64,000 bases of DNA from NCBI RefSeq assembly GCF_030128875.1, contig NZ_CP124620.1, positions 3,793,001-3,857,000 of the forward strand. Direction: 5' to 3'. The position numbers and the translations under genes were made by a program. The first letter of the stretch is position 1. The number at the start of each line of letters is the position of its first letter. Below, piece by piece: positions 38,964 to 47,652 of this stretch. The notes beneath the pieces are model-generated. The model searched no databases, was not told the origin of the DNA, and worked only from the letters and a program-made list of their open reading frames with translations. The DNA comes from Stenotrophomonas sp. BIO128-Bstrain. Its GTDB lineage: Bacteria > Pseudomonadota > Gammaproteobacteria > Xanthomonadales > Xanthomonadaceae.

Positions 38964-40022
38964 TCAATCCTCGGGGGGCTGGCAGGAGTCGCGCACGATC
39001 AGGTGCGGGCGCACGCTGGCGTGCTGCATCACCGCCTGGCCATCGGGCTGGATCAGCATGGCCGCGGCGGTGCGGCCGGTGTCGCGCGTGTGGCGGCGCA
39101 CCGAGGTCAGCGACGGCCACAGGCGCGACGCCAGCGGGCTGTCGTCGTAGCCGATGATCGACAGCTGGCGCGGAATGTTGATGCCCGCCCGCAGGGCGAC
39201 CTTGTAGATACCGGCGGCCATTTCATCGTTGCCGGTGAAGATGGCGGTCGGGCGCTGCTTGCCCAGCAGCAGCTTTTCGGCCGCGGCCACGCCGGATTCG
39301 AAGGTGTAGCCGGCCTCGACGATGCGAGCGGGGGGCAGCTCGATGCCGCGCTTGGCCAGCGCATCGATGAAGCCGGCGGTGCGTTCGTGCGCCGAGCGGT
39401 ACGCGCTCGGGCCGGTCACCAGGGCGATGTCGCGGTGGCCCAGGGAAAGCAGGTAATCGGCAGCTTCGGCCGCGCCGTCGCGATCGTGGGTGACCACCAT
39501 CTGCGAGGTGTCATCCAGCGGCAGCGAGGCGATCCGGGTGAAGCGGCAGCCGATCTCATCGAGCATGTCCACCAGCGCCTGGTCTTCGGAGGCACGCGGC
39601 ACCAGGATCACGCCGTGCAGCTTCTGCTGCTGCACGAAGCGGCGCACCCCCTCGATGTAGCCGGGGCTGCGGGAATCGCAGGGGTGCACGACCAGTTCGA
39701 AACTGGAGCCGCGCAGCGCGTCCAGCGCGCCGTACTGCATGTCCACGATGTATTGCGCGGTCGGGTTGTCGTACACCATGCCGATCAGGAACGAGCGCCG
39801 GAACGCCAGCCCCCGGGCCAGCGGGTCCGGCGTGTAACCGACCTCGCGCATCAGCGCCTCGACCTTCTCGCGCGTGTCCTTGCGCACCAGCGGCGAGTTG
39901 TTGATGATCCGCGAAACGGTCTTCTTCGATACCCCGGACAGACGCGCGATGTCGTTGATCGTGGCGGCCTTGCCTTTGGTCAATCCGTGCGGCGACGGAT
40001 CGGTTTTGCTGCGCAATGACAT
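38964..40022 (-). CDS. LacI-family transcriptional regulator, likely of the pectin locus
   Basis: A 352-residue LacI/GalR-type regulator. The helix-turn-helix is TINDIARLSGVSKKTVSRI (about residues 22-40) with the hinge helix DPLARGLAFRRS (minor groove), then a periplasmic-binding-protein-like sensor domain ending in RPHLIVRDSCQPPE. The frame opens at a TTG at 40031, but the ATG at 40022 is more likely the start. It follows the GH43 gene by 43 bases on the same strand and ends before the kduI promoter region. By position it is the regulator of the locus (a functional analogue of KdgR), with KDG or DKI as probable effector; the effector is inferred. Confidence 0.92.
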   Translation of the reverse strand: MSLRSKTDPSPHGLTKGKAATINDIARLSGVSKKTVSRIINNSPLVRKDTREKVEALMREVGYTPDPLARGLAFRRSFLIGMVYDNPTAQYIVDMQYGALDALRGSSFELVVHPCDSRSPGYIEGVRRFVQQQKLHGVILVPRASEDQALVDMLDEIGCRFTRIASLPLDDTSQMVVTHDRDGAAEAADYLLSLGHRDIALVTGPSAYRSAHERTAGFIDALAKRGIELPPARIVEAGYTFESGVAAAEKLLLGKQRPTAIFTGNDEMAAGIYKVALRAGINIPRQLSIIGYDDSPLASRLWPSLTSVRRHTRDTGRTAAAMLIQPDGQAVMQHASVRPHLIVRDSCQPPED

Positions 40023-40065
40023 GTCGTTCAAACCGGGGATGAGTCAGGGGATTCTAGCGGGGAGC

Positions 40066-41646
40066 TCAATCAAGGGCGCGGTAGCGGAAGTTCCGGAACT
40101 GGACCTTGCCGTCACCGGCAGCATAGATCGCCGGCTTCAGGGCCAGGAACTTGCCCGCCACATTGTGATGGTAGCCGGAGACTTCCATCTGAACCGGGTA
40201 CTTCTGCCAGGTTTTGCCATCGGTGCTGGAGTGGATGGTCACGATGTGGCGGTTGTTGGTCACCCGCAGCCACAGCGTGCCACCGGTGGCGCTGGGGGCC
40301 AGCCGGGTGGGGCGCTCCTCGCCGTAGCGGTGCATGATGAACTTCTCGCCGTTGCTGCCCACGCCCACGTACAGGCGGTCGCTGTAGAAGAGCAGGGCGC
40401 CGCCCACCGCGCCCGGGGCAATCTCCATCTCCACCTCGAACTGGTAGGCCTTGTCGCCGGCGATGGCGGTCAGCGGCGAGCTGTCGCGCGGGGTGCTGCC
40501 CTTGCCCTGCAGCACCATGCCCTTGCCGGTGAAGCCCAGGCGCTTGTACTCGTCCTGGGCCGGGTTGAAGAACGACCACTGTGCGCCGAGGGTCTTGCCG
40601 CGGAAGTCATCGGACAACGCCATGCCGTGCTGGCCGACCGATGTGCCCGAAGGCATGGCCAGCGGCTGGCCGAGGTCGCCGCCCTTGGCCACGAACCAGC
40701 CATCGGCGGTCCATTCGATCGGCTCCAACAGGGCCTGGCGCCCCAGCGTCCAGTACCCGTTTTCGTAGCCGTGATACATCATCCACCAGCGCCCGTCGGT
40801 ACCTTCGATCACCGTGGCGTGGCCGCGCGACCACCACGGCTCGGCGGCCGACTGGGTGCGCATGATCGGGTTGTTCGGCGCGTTCACCCACGGGCCGTGG
40901 ATCGAGCGCGAGCGCGCGGTGATCACCATGTGGCCGGTGGGCGGGCCGGCGGTGCCGCCCACGGCGGTGGTCATGTAGTACCAGCCATCGCGGAAATTGA
41001 TCTTCGGGCCTTCCTGCGCATAGGCCTCCACGTCCCAGCTTTCCGGGTACTTCCAGCCGTCGTAGACGTGCTTGGGCGTGCCGACCACGCTCAGACCGTC
41101 GTCGGCCAGCTGCACATAGTCGCCGCCGCTGAGGAACAGGTAGCGCTTGCCGTCTTCGCCCACCGCATGGCCGGGATCGATGTAGCTGCCCAGGCCGATG
41201 TCGATCGGCTCGCTCCACGGGCCCTTGATGTTGTCGGCCCAGACCACGAAGTTGCTGCGGGTCTCGCCGGTGCGGGCGGGGAAGTAGATGTAGTAGCGGC
41301 TGCCGTGCTTGACGATATCCGGGGCCCAGATCGCCCCCACGTTCTTGGTGATCGCATGGCCCAGCGGCTGCCAGTTGACCAGGTCGCGCGAGTGCCAGAT
41401 CGGCAGGCCGGGGTATGCATCGAACGAGGACAGGGTGAGGTAATAGTCGTCGCCATCCTTGAGCACGGACGGGTCCGGACGGTCGCCGGCGAACACCGGG
41501 TTGAGGAAGGTACCGTTGCCCAGGTCGGCCTGGCGCTGGTTCTCGATCCCGCGCTTCCAGGCGGTGGCCGGCTCGGCGGCGTGTCCGGCGCCGGCCAGCA
41601 GCAGGCAGGCGGTGGCGAAGCTCGCCAGGGTCTTCCTCAAGTGCAT
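40066..41646 (-). CDS. Secreted GH43 family glycoside hydrolase
   Basis: A 526-residue secreted enzyme with signal peptide (ASFATACLLLAGAGHA). The five-bladed GH43 propeller shows the catalytic base in RPDPSVLKDGDDYYL (Asp), IWAPDIVKHGSRYYIYF (Asp pKa modulator), and the general acid region around EGPKINFRDGWYYM (Glu). A C-terminal beta-sandwich (about residues 340-526: DDFRGKTLGAQWSFFNPAQD and the following strands) is the GH43_C2 type. Family members are beta-xylosidases or alpha-L-arabinofuranosidases; in this pectin setting side-chain arabinan or galactan removal is likely, but the exact substrate is not shown. It lies between the pectate lyase and regulator genes on the same strand. Confidence 0.9.
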   Translation of the reverse strand: MHLRKTLASFATACLLLAGAGHAAEPATAWKRGIENQRQADLGNGTFLNPVFAGDRPDPSVLKDGDDYYLTLSSFDAYPGLPIWHSRDLVNWQPLGHAITKNVGAIWAPDIVKHGSRYYIYFPARTGETRSNFVVWADNIKGPWSEPIDIGLGSYIDPGHAVGEDGKRYLFLSGGDYVQLADDGLSVVGTPKHVYDGWKYPESWDVEAYAQEGPKINFRDGWYYMTTAVGGTAGPPTGHMVITARSRSIHGPWVNAPNNPIMRTQSAAEPWWSRGHATVIEGTDGRWWMMYHGYENGYWTLGRQALLEPIEWTADGWFVAKGGDLGQPLAMPSGTSVGQHGMALSDDFRGKTLGAQWSFFNPAQDEYKRLGFTGKGMVLQGKGSTPRDSSPLTAIAGDKAYQFEVEMEIAPGAVGGALLFYSDRLYVGVGSNGEKFIMHRYGEERPTRLAPSATGGTLWLRVTNNRHIVTIHSSTDGKTWQKYPVQMEVSGYHHNVAGKFLALKPAIYAAGDGKVQFRNFRYRALD

Positions 41647-41684
41647 CGTCTCTCTCCCTTGAACGTATCGTGGGCCGGCCGCGC

Positions 41685-42842
41685 TCAGCGCGCCCCGGGC
41701 CCGGCAAGACGCTGTTGCCAGCGTGGGTACTCGGTGGTGATCAGGGCCTGCGGCCAGGTGCCGTACCAGTGGTAGCCGGTGCGGCGCTCGCGCGGAATCT
41801 GATCGAAGGTGGCCACGCGTTCGCCCTCCCGGTTGGCCAGCACCACCGAACTGTCGCGCAGGTCATGGAAGCGCCCCCACAGCAGTGGGGCATCCGTATC
41901 GGCGACCAGGCGGCGATCCACCGTGGTGCGATGGAACTGGAACTGTTCCGGCGTGGTCTGGAAGGTCTCCAGCCGCCAGCCGGTCAGCGCGTGCGCCTGG
42001 AACCACGCCATGGCGGCGTTGACCGAGGCGACCACCTCCGGCGATGGATCCGGGATCGACATCAGGTAGCGGACCACGCCGACACTCTCGTCGGTGACCA
42101 GCGCCGGCAGTTCGAACTTCCGGCCCTGCGCGGGCTGCAGGGTGGTGCGGTCGTACTGGCCGGCCCAGATCGTCGGCACACCGTCCTGGCGCACCTGCAG
42201 GCGCAGCAGGCAGGCATCGCCGGCGGTCACGGCCGCGTCCACGCGGGCACGCTGATCGGCCGTGATGAAGCCGAACACCGGCTCGCGCTGCACCCGCCGC
42301 AGCGTGGTCAGCACACCGCTGGTGACGTCGTCAGCGAAGGTGATATGGCCATGGTAGGAGGTGCGCGACGGCACCGAGTGCGGCCAGCCGCCACACGTTG
42401 GAATCTGCTCGGCGAGGATGAAGTCCAGGCCGCGCACGGCCGCATCGCGATAGCGGGCCTCCCCGCTGCGCGCGAAGGCCTCGGCCAGGTAGCTGACCTG
42501 GGTGTAGATGTTGCGGTTGTCGAAGCTGCCGCCGGGCGTGGCCTGGTCGGCCGATACCTGGGCCCTGGCGGCCTCGTCGAGGATCCGCTGGGGATCCTGG
42601 TTGACCGCCCAGCCACCACCGTGCCGCTGCAGCGCGACCAGGTTGTCGGCGATCTGCCGGTACTGATCGGGCCGATAGCGCGGGTAGTCCGTGCCGTGGC
42701 CGCTCTGCCAATGGTTGATGCCGTCCTGGAAGCCTCGCAGCGCGATGTCCTGGCCCTGCGCCATGGCGGCGCAGGGCAGGGCGACCCACAGCAGGGCAGC
42801 CAGCCGCCGCACGCTTACGCGCGCAGCAGGGCGGGCAGCCAC
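41685..42842 (-). CDS. Pectate lyase, PL10 family
   Basis: A PL10-type pectate lyase of about 385 residues that cleaves polygalacturonate by beta-elimination, giving unsaturated oligogalacturonates. A signal peptide (RRLAALLWVALPCAAMAQ) marks export. The (alpha/alpha) toroid of the Pel-15E/PelA group appears as YRQIADNLVALQRHGGGW, FDNRNIYTQVSYLAEAFA, and ADDVTSGVLTTLRRV; the conserved catalytic Arg/Asp region is in AGQYDRTTLQPAQGRKFELP. Starts are GTG either at 42842, which overlaps dctM by 28 bases and has a weak GGA, or at 42812, which gives MRRLAALL right after the dctM stop. I list the longer one with doubt. It is followed by the GH43 gene. Confidence 0.9.
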   Translation of the reverse strand: MAARPAARVSVRRLAALLWVALPCAAMAQGQDIALRGFQDGINHWQSGHGTDYPRYRPDQYRQIADNLVALQRHGGGWAVNQDPQRILDEAARAQVSADQATPGGSFDNRNIYTQVSYLAEAFARSGEARYRDAAVRGLDFILAEQIPTCGGWPHSVPSRTSYHGHITFADDVTSGVLTTLRRVQREPVFGFITADQRARVDAAVTAGDACLLRLQVRQDGVPTIWAGQYDRTTLQPAQGRKFELPALVTDESVGVVRYLMSIPDPSPEVVASVNAAMAWFQAHALTGWRLETFQTTPEQFQFHRTTVDRRLVADTDAPLLWGRFHDLRDSSVVLANREGERVATFDQIPRERRTGYHWYGTWPQALITTEYPRWQQRLAGPGAR

Positions 42843-44098
42843 AGCGACATTTCCGGGAAGAAGGTGACGATCAGCAGCACGCCGAGGGCAGCGAACCAGA
42901 ACGGCCAGATCGAGCGCATGCTCTCACCCACGCTGATCTTGCCGATCGCGGTACCGATGAACAGCACCGAGCCCACCGGCGGCGTCACCAGGCCCAGGCC
43001 ACCGGTCAGCACCAGCACCAGGCCGAAGTGGATCGGATCGATGCCGTAGGCCTTGGCCACCGGCAGGAAGATCGGCGTGCAGATCAGGATCATCGGCGCC
43101 AGGTCCATGAAGGTGCCCAGCAGCAACAGCATGATCACGATCATCAACAGCACCATGAACTGGCTGTGCGCGAACGACTGCAGGAAATTGACCGCCGCCG
43201 ACGGCACTTCCAGATAGGCCAGCAGCCAGCCGAACACCGCCGCGGTCGCGATCACGAACAGGATCACGCCGGTACTGCGCGCGGCATGGGTGACCGTGCC
43301 GAGGAACTCGCGCCAGTCCAGCTGGCGATACAGCACCGTGGTCACCAGCAGCGCGTAGACCACGGCGATCGCCGCGCTTTCCACCGCGGTGAAGATGCCG
43401 GCGCGGATACCGATGAAGATCAGCGCGACCAGGCCCAGGCCGGGCAGGGCCGAGACCAGCCGCAGCAGCACCGCGCGCCAGCCCGGGAAGATCTCCACGC
43501 CATAGCCGCGACGGCGCGCGACCACGTAGCCGGTGATCATCAGGGCGACGGTCATCAGCAGCGCCGGCACGATGCCGGCCGCGAACAGATCGGCGATCGA
43601 CAGGCCACCCCCGGCCGCGGCCGAGAACAGGATCAGGTTGTGCGAGGGCGGCACCAGCAGCGCGACCAGCGCGGCGGTGATGCTGACGTTGACCGCGAAG
43701 TCACGGTCATAGCCGCGCTTGACCATCTGCGGAATCATCGTGCCGCCGACCGCCGAGACATCGGCGATGGCCGAACCGGATACACCGCCGAAGAACAGCG
43801 AGGACAGGATCGACACCTGGCCCAGGCCGCCGCGCATGCGCCCGACCAGCGAAGACGCCAGCGAGATCAGGCGCTCGGAGATGCCGCCGCGCATCATGAT
43901 TTCGCCGGCGAAGATGAACAATGGAATGGCGATCAGCGAGGCCGAGCCGGTACCGGCCGAGATCTGCTGGACCAGCACCAGCGTCGGCAGATCCAGGTAC
44001 CACAAGGTAGCCAGGGCGGCGGCGGCGAGCGCGAACGCGACCGGCACACCGAGCAGCAACAGCACCGCGAACACGGTGAAAAGAATGGTGATACCCAT
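42815..44098 (-). CDS. dctM: TRAP transporter large permease
   Basis: The 427-residue DctM-type membrane subunit of a tripartite ATP-independent periplasmic transporter. It consists almost wholly of hydrophobic spans (about 12), starting with MGITILFTVFAVLLLLGVPV and including LLVPPSHNLILFSAAAGGGL and GLGLVTPPVGSVLFIGTA, the two conserved reentrant/Pro motifs of the family. It works with DctQ and DctP, driven by a sodium or proton gradient. In this locus the likely cargo is an unsaturated or keto-deoxy uronate, or galacturonate. The start ATG at 44098 lies just after the dctQ stop, so translation is probably coupled. Confidence 0.94.
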   Translation of the reverse strand: MGITILFTVFAVLLLLGVPVAFALAAAALATLWYLDLPTLVLVQQISAGTGSASLIAIPLFIFAGEIMMRGGISERLISLASSLVGRMRGGLGQVSILSSLFFGGVSGSAIADVSAVGGTMIPQMVKRGYDRDFAVNVSITAALVALLVPPSHNLILFSAAAGGGLSIADLFAAGIVPALLMTVALMITGYVVARRRGYGVEIFPGWRAVLLRLVSALPGLGLVALIFIGIRAGIFTAVESAAIAVVYALLVTTVLYRQLDWREFLGTVTHAARSTGVILFVIATAAVFGWLLAYLEVPSAAVNFLQSFAHSQFMVLLMIVIMLLLLGTFMDLAPMILICTPIFLPVAKAYGIDPIHFGLVLVLTGGLGLVTPPVGSVLFIGTAIGKISVGESMRSIWPFWFAALGVLLIVTFFPEMSLWLPALLRA

Positions 44099-44101
44099 GA
44101 C

Positions 44102-44632
44102 TCAGCGATCTCCCTCGGCAACGGCATCGGCCGGCCGTACAGCCAGCGCCATCTGGTTCACGGCGAAGATCGCCATCAAGGCGCCACCGATCGACAGGGG
44201 CAGGTAGTTGATGCTCTGCGGCAGGTTGGCGCCGGCGGCCTTGATGTCCAGGCCGTCCATCAGCAGCACGGCCGCCCACCAGGCGATGACCACGCCCAGC
44301 ACGGCCACCACCAGCGCGGCGAACACATCGACCGCGCGGCGCAGGCCCGGGCCCATGTGCGCGGCGAGCAGGAAGAAGCCGAAATGGCGGCGGGTATGCA
44401 CGCCGGTGGCCGCGCCCAGGCTCATCGCGGTGGCGAGCAGCAGCAGCGTGACCGGCTCGGTCCAGCTGGGCGAATCATTGATCACATAGCGGGCGAACAC
44501 CTGCCAGCCCTGCACCACCACCAGGCCCAGCAGGGCGATGACGGCAATGTAGATCGCCACATCGGCGATGACGTTGAGCAGGCGCTGCGGCGCGGTCGGG
44601 GTGATGACGGTTTCGGAAGTCGAGTCGGACAT
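44102..44632 (-). CDS. dctQ: TRAP transporter small permease
   Basis: The 176-residue DctQ-type subunit with four membrane spans, including VIADVAIYIAVIALLGLVVV and VDVFAALVVAVLGVVIAWWA. The family signature is the WQVFARYVINDSPSWTEPV segment between the first two spans. It bridges the large permease DctM and the binding protein DctP in the inner membrane. It sits between dctP and dctM with only a few bases on each side. The C-terminus (DAVAEGDR) is charged and cytoplasmic. The ATG at 44632 gives a short soluble N-terminus before the first span, as is usual. Confidence 0.93.
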   Translation of the reverse strand: MSDSTSETVITPTAPQRLLNVIADVAIYIAVIALLGLVVVQGWQVFARYVINDSPSWTEPVTLLLLATAMSLGAATGVHTRRHFGFFLLAAHMGPGLRRAVDVFAALVVAVLGVVIAWWAAVLLMDGLDIKAAGANLPQSINYLPLSIGGALMAIFAVNQMALAVRPADAVAEGDR

Positions 44633-44644
44633 CGCGTCGGGGCC

Positions 44645-45649
44645 TCAGGCGAAGTCGCGGATGCGACGGGTGAGGGCGGCCAGCTCCGGCTGCTGCAGGT
44701 AACGCTGCAGCAGCGGGTCGGCGGCCTTGCGGAAGGCCGGCATGTCGACCTCGTTGAACTTGATGCCGAAGTCGGCCACGGCCTGGCGGGCGGTGTTTTC
44801 CGAGGCATCCCACTGCTCGCGCATCACCTGCACCGACTCGCGTGCGGTCTCGATCACCAGGGTGCGGTCGGCCGGGCTCAGCGCATCGAAGCTCTGGCGC
44901 GACATCAGCAGCACGTCCGGCGCGTAGGAATGATCGCTCTGCGACCAGTAGTGCGCGGCCTCGAAGTGGCGGCTGGAGTGGAAGCTGCGCATGTTGTTTT
45001 CCGCACCGTCGATCATGTGCGTTTCCATGCCCGAGAACGTATCGCCCAGCGACATCGGGGTGGGGTTGGCACCGAGCAGGCGCATCAACTGGATGAAGAT
45101 GTCCGAAGACGCCACGCGCAGCTTCAGGCCATGCAGGTCCTTGGGTTCCACGATCGGATGCTTGGTGTTGTAGAAGCAGCGCGCGCCGGAGTCGTAGATG
45201 GCCAGGCCGACCAGATCGCGGGTTTCAAAGCCCTGCAGGACCGTATCGGCAACGCCACCATCGAGGGCGCGGCGCATGTGCGCCACCGACTCGAACACGT
45301 ACGGCAGGCACAGGCCCTGGGTCAGCGGAAATGCGTTGTTGAGCGCGCCGGAGTAGACGCGGGTGATGTCGATGGCGCCGAAGCGGGCCATGTCGATCGC
45401 CTCGGACTCGCGGCCGAGCTGGCCGGAGTGGTACTGGCGCAGGCGCAGCCGGCCGCCGGTTTTTTCTTCCAGCGTCTTCCCGATCCATTTCACCGCCGTG
45501 ACGGTGGGGTAGTCGGCGACGTGGACGTCGGTGGCGGTCAGCAACTGCGCACCAGCCGGTGCGGCGTTGGACGACCGCGAACAAGCCGTCAGCGCGGGCG
45601 CGGCGAGCGCGCCCAGACTGGTGGCCAGGAAACTTCTGCGAGTGAACAT
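44645..45649 (-). CDS. dctP: TRAP transporter substrate-binding protein
   Basis: A 334-residue DctP-type periplasmic solute-binding protein. The N-terminus carries a twin-arginine-like signal with a lipobox-like Cys (MFTRRSFLATSLGALAAPALTACS), so it may be exported by Tat or as a lipoprotein. DctP family phrases are YHSGQLGRESEAIDMARFGA, LKLRVASSDIFIQLMRLLGA and DGAENNMRSFHSSRHFEAAHYW; the Arg in LKLRV is the conserved carboxylate-binding residue, so the ligand is an acid such as a uronate. The ATG at 45649 is preferred because GGGAGGG lies about 6 bases before it; one at 45676 adds nine residues. Confidence 0.93.
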   Translation of the reverse strand: MFTRRSFLATSLGALAAPALTACSRSSNAAPAGAQLLTATDVHVADYPTVTAVKWIGKTLEEKTGGRLRLRQYHSGQLGRESEAIDMARFGAIDITRVYSGALNNAFPLTQGLCLPYVFESVAHMRRALDGGVADTVLQGFETRDLVGLAIYDSGARCFYNTKHPIVEPKDLHGLKLRVASSDIFIQLMRLLGANPTPMSLGDTFSGMETHMIDGAENNMRSFHSSRHFEAAHYWSQSDHSYAPDVLLMSRQSFDALSPADRTLVIETARESVQVMREQWDASENTARQAVADFGIKFNEVDMPAFRKAADPLLQRYLQQPELAALTRRIRDFA

Positions 45650-45686
45650 CTGCGCCCTCCCAAGCGTGCTCGCCATGTCCGCGCGG

Positions 45687-46508
45687 TTACCCGGCGGCGA
45701 TGGCCTTGCAGGTAATGTCGCCGTAGCCGACGAAACGGATCAATGCTTGCTGGCCCACGGCGATGTCGTGGATGCCGGTAGCGTTGCCACTGGCGATCAG
45801 GTCGCCGGCCTTCAACGGCCGCCCACGCTGCGCCGAGCGGCCCAGGGCGAAGGCATAGGCGGTACGCAGGCCACCGGGCAGCAGGGTCGCGCCACCGGTG
45901 CCGACCACCTCGCCCTCGATGCGGGTTTCCGCACGCAGGTCGGCATCGTCCAGGCGGGTCCAGTCCGGGATTTCCGGGCCCAGCACCAGGCCATTGTTGT
46001 TGCCGAAGTCCGACACCACCACGCGCGGACCGAGCTTGTTGATGGTCGCCAGCGGGCTGCTGGCCACTTCAACGCCGATGAAGAGCTTGGCGGCCAGGGC
46101 CTCGGCTTCTTCCGGAGTCCACTGCAGCTTGTCCGCCGGGGCGTCTTCCTGCAGCTGGATCACGTACTCGGCCTCGACCGCGCCGAAGCCCCCGACGAAC
46201 ACCGGAATCTCTACTGTTCCACCGGTAGCATTCCAGAGCTGACGCGAGAAGATCGGGCCCAGCAGCCGGTCGTCGCCGGAGACATCGCGGCGCTCGGCGG
46301 CGATGTAGCCCACCTTCCAGCCGACCACCTGGTCGTCCCACAGCGCGATGGCCTGGTCCTGTACCTGGTAGGCGGTGACGAGGTCTTCCGGGATGGTGCC
46401 CGGGAAATCCGGCAGGGATTGGCCGTGTTGGCGGGCGTTGACGAAGTGCCGGGCGATCTCGCCCAACCCTTGGTCGGGCAGGTCCTGTTTGCCGTGGTCG
46501 TTGCTCAA
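45687..46508 (-). CDS. 2-keto-4-pentenoate hydratase-like protein (FAH family)
   Basis: A protein of about 273 residues of the fumarylacetoacetase-like/2-keto-4-pentenoate hydratase family (MhpD type). Recognisable parts are VTAYQVQDQAIALW, GWKVGYIA, GPIFSRQLW, EAEYVIQL (metal-binding Glu region), and the C-terminal SGNATGIHDIAVGQQALIRF. Such enzymes hydrate or isomerise unsaturated 2-keto acids. The start is unclear: TTG at 46508 with GGGAG 7 bases ahead is my choice, and GTG at 46535 or TTG at 46541 are possible. It is the first gene of the operon with dctPQM, so it may act on a product of unsaturated uronates, an assignment I infer only from position. Confidence 0.85.
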   Translation of the reverse strand: MSNDHGKQDLPDQGLGEIARHFVNARQHGQSLPDFPGTIPEDLVTAYQVQDQAIALWDDQVVGWKVGYIAAERRDVSGDDRLLGPIFSRQLWNATGGTVEIPVFVGGFGAVEAEYVIQLQEDAPADKLQWTPEEAEALAAKLFIGVEVASSPLATINKLGPRVVVSDFGNNNGLVLGPEIPDWTRLDDADLRAETRIEGEVVGTGGATLLPGGLRTAYAFALGRSAQRGRPLKAGDLIASGNATGIHDIAVGQQALIRFVGYGDITCKAIAAG

Positions 46509-46561
46509 GCGGGTCTCCCGGAAAAATTGTTGCACTGCCAATCGACAGCGGTTGGATGTGC

Positions 46562-46590
46562 TGTATATGGTAAACCGGTGTCATTGGCAA
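46562..46590 (-). promoter_or_regulatory. Predicted promoter with the operator in its spacer, for the hydratase-TRAP operon
   Basis: On the minus strand TTGCCA (46590-46585) and TATACA (46567-46562) are 17 bases apart. The operator fills exactly the spacer. This should give tight repression by a LacI-type protein. Confidence 0.7.
46568..46585 (-). promoter_or_regulatory. Operator AATGACACCGGTTTACCA in the divergent esterase/hydratase spacer
   Basis: It is identical in all 18 bases to the kduI operator at 38812-38829. It can serve the minus-strand hydratase-TRAP operon and possibly the plus-strand esterase pair, whose start is at 46660. Confidence 0.8.
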
Positions 46591-46659
46591 TGTGCAGCGC
46601 ATCAGAACGGCTGCCGGTCAGGCACGATGCCTGTTCCCCTGCCGGAAGGACGTCCGCCG

Positions 46660-47652
46660 ATGCGCCGCCCCCTAGTGTTGTCATTGTTCCCTTTCTTGCT
46701 GCTGGCCTGCGGCCTCGCGCGCGCAGCCGAGCATGCCGTGCCGGACACCGAGCCGGCCGCTGGCGCGGCGGACCGGATCGCGTTGTGGCCGGCGGGCGAG
46801 GTGCCGGGCGAAGCCGGCCCGGCCAGCGTGCCCAACGTGGTGGAGCGCAGCCATGATCCCGCCCTGCCGGATCGCTACATCGACAACGTCAGTGCGCCCT
46901 ACCTGGTGGTGTACCGGCCACCGCGCCCGAACGGCAGCGCGTTGCTGGTGGTGCCTGGCGGCGGCTACCAGCGCATCGTGCTCGACAAGGAAGGCACTGC
47001 CCTGGTGCCGGCGTTCGTCGAGCAGGGCGGGGTGACCCTGTTCGTGCTGCGCTACCGGCTGCCCGCCGGCCGCAGTGATCGCCAGGCCGCCCTGGCCGAT
47101 GCGCAGCGCGCGATGCGGGTGATCCGCGCGGATGCTTCGCGCTGGCAGATCGATCCGCAGCGCGTCGGGGTAATGGGGTTTTCGGCCGGCGGCCACGTCG
47201 CGGCACGGCTGAGCAATGGCTTCGATGCACCGGTCTATCCCCATCGCGATGCCATCGATGCGCTCAGCGCACGCCCGGATGTCGCTTTGCTGATCTACCC
47301 GGTGATCGACATGGGCGCGCACGCGCATACCGGCTCGCGTGCGCGCCTGCTTGGCCCGCACCCCGATGCCGCGCTGCAGGCACGGTTCTCGATGCAGGAG
47401 CAGGTCCGCACCGATACGCCGCCGACCTTCCTGGTGCATGCGCAGGACGACACCGTGGTCTCGGTCGACAACAGCCTGGTGTATTACCAGGCGCTGCGGC
47501 GCGCCGGCGTCGCCACCGAAATGCATCTGTTCCCGTTCGGCGGCCACGGCTTCGGCGTGCGCATCCCGGCCGGTTTGACCGCCGCGCAGTGGCCCGAGCT
47601 GGCCCTGCGCTGGATCCCCTCGCGCCACACGGAGCCCGCGCGCCATGACTGA
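46660..47652 (+). CDS. Secreted alpha/beta-hydrolase esterase (acetylxylan-esterase-like)
   Basis: A 330-residue secreted esterase of the alpha/beta-hydrolase (BD-FAE-like) type. Signal peptide LVLSLFPFLLLACGLARA; then VVPGGGYQRI (oxyanion HGGG-like), the nucleophile elbow GFSAGGHVAARL, the Asp in VHAQDDTVV and the His in FGGHGFG. The Asp-His-Ser triad is complete. In this setting it probably removes acetyl groups from pectin or hemicellulose fragments. The ATG at 46660 is preceded by GGAAGGA at good spacing. It overlaps the next gene by 8 bases, so both are made together. Confidence 0.88.
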   Translation: MRRPLVLSLFPFLLLACGLARAAEHAVPDTEPAAGAADRIALWPAGEVPGEAGPASVPNVVERSHDPALPDRYIDNVSAPYLVVYRPPRPNGSALLVVPGGGYQRIVLDKEGTALVPAFVEQGGVTLFVLRYRLPAGRSDRQAALADAQRAMRVIRADASRWQIDPQRVGVMGFSAGGHVAARLSNGFDAPVYPHRDAIDALSARPDVALLIYPVIDMGAHAHTGSRARLLGPHPDAALQARFSMQEQVRTDTPPTFLVHAQDDTVVSVDNSLVYYQALRRAGVATEMHLFPFGGHGFGVRIPAGLTAAQWPELALRWIPSRHTEPARHD

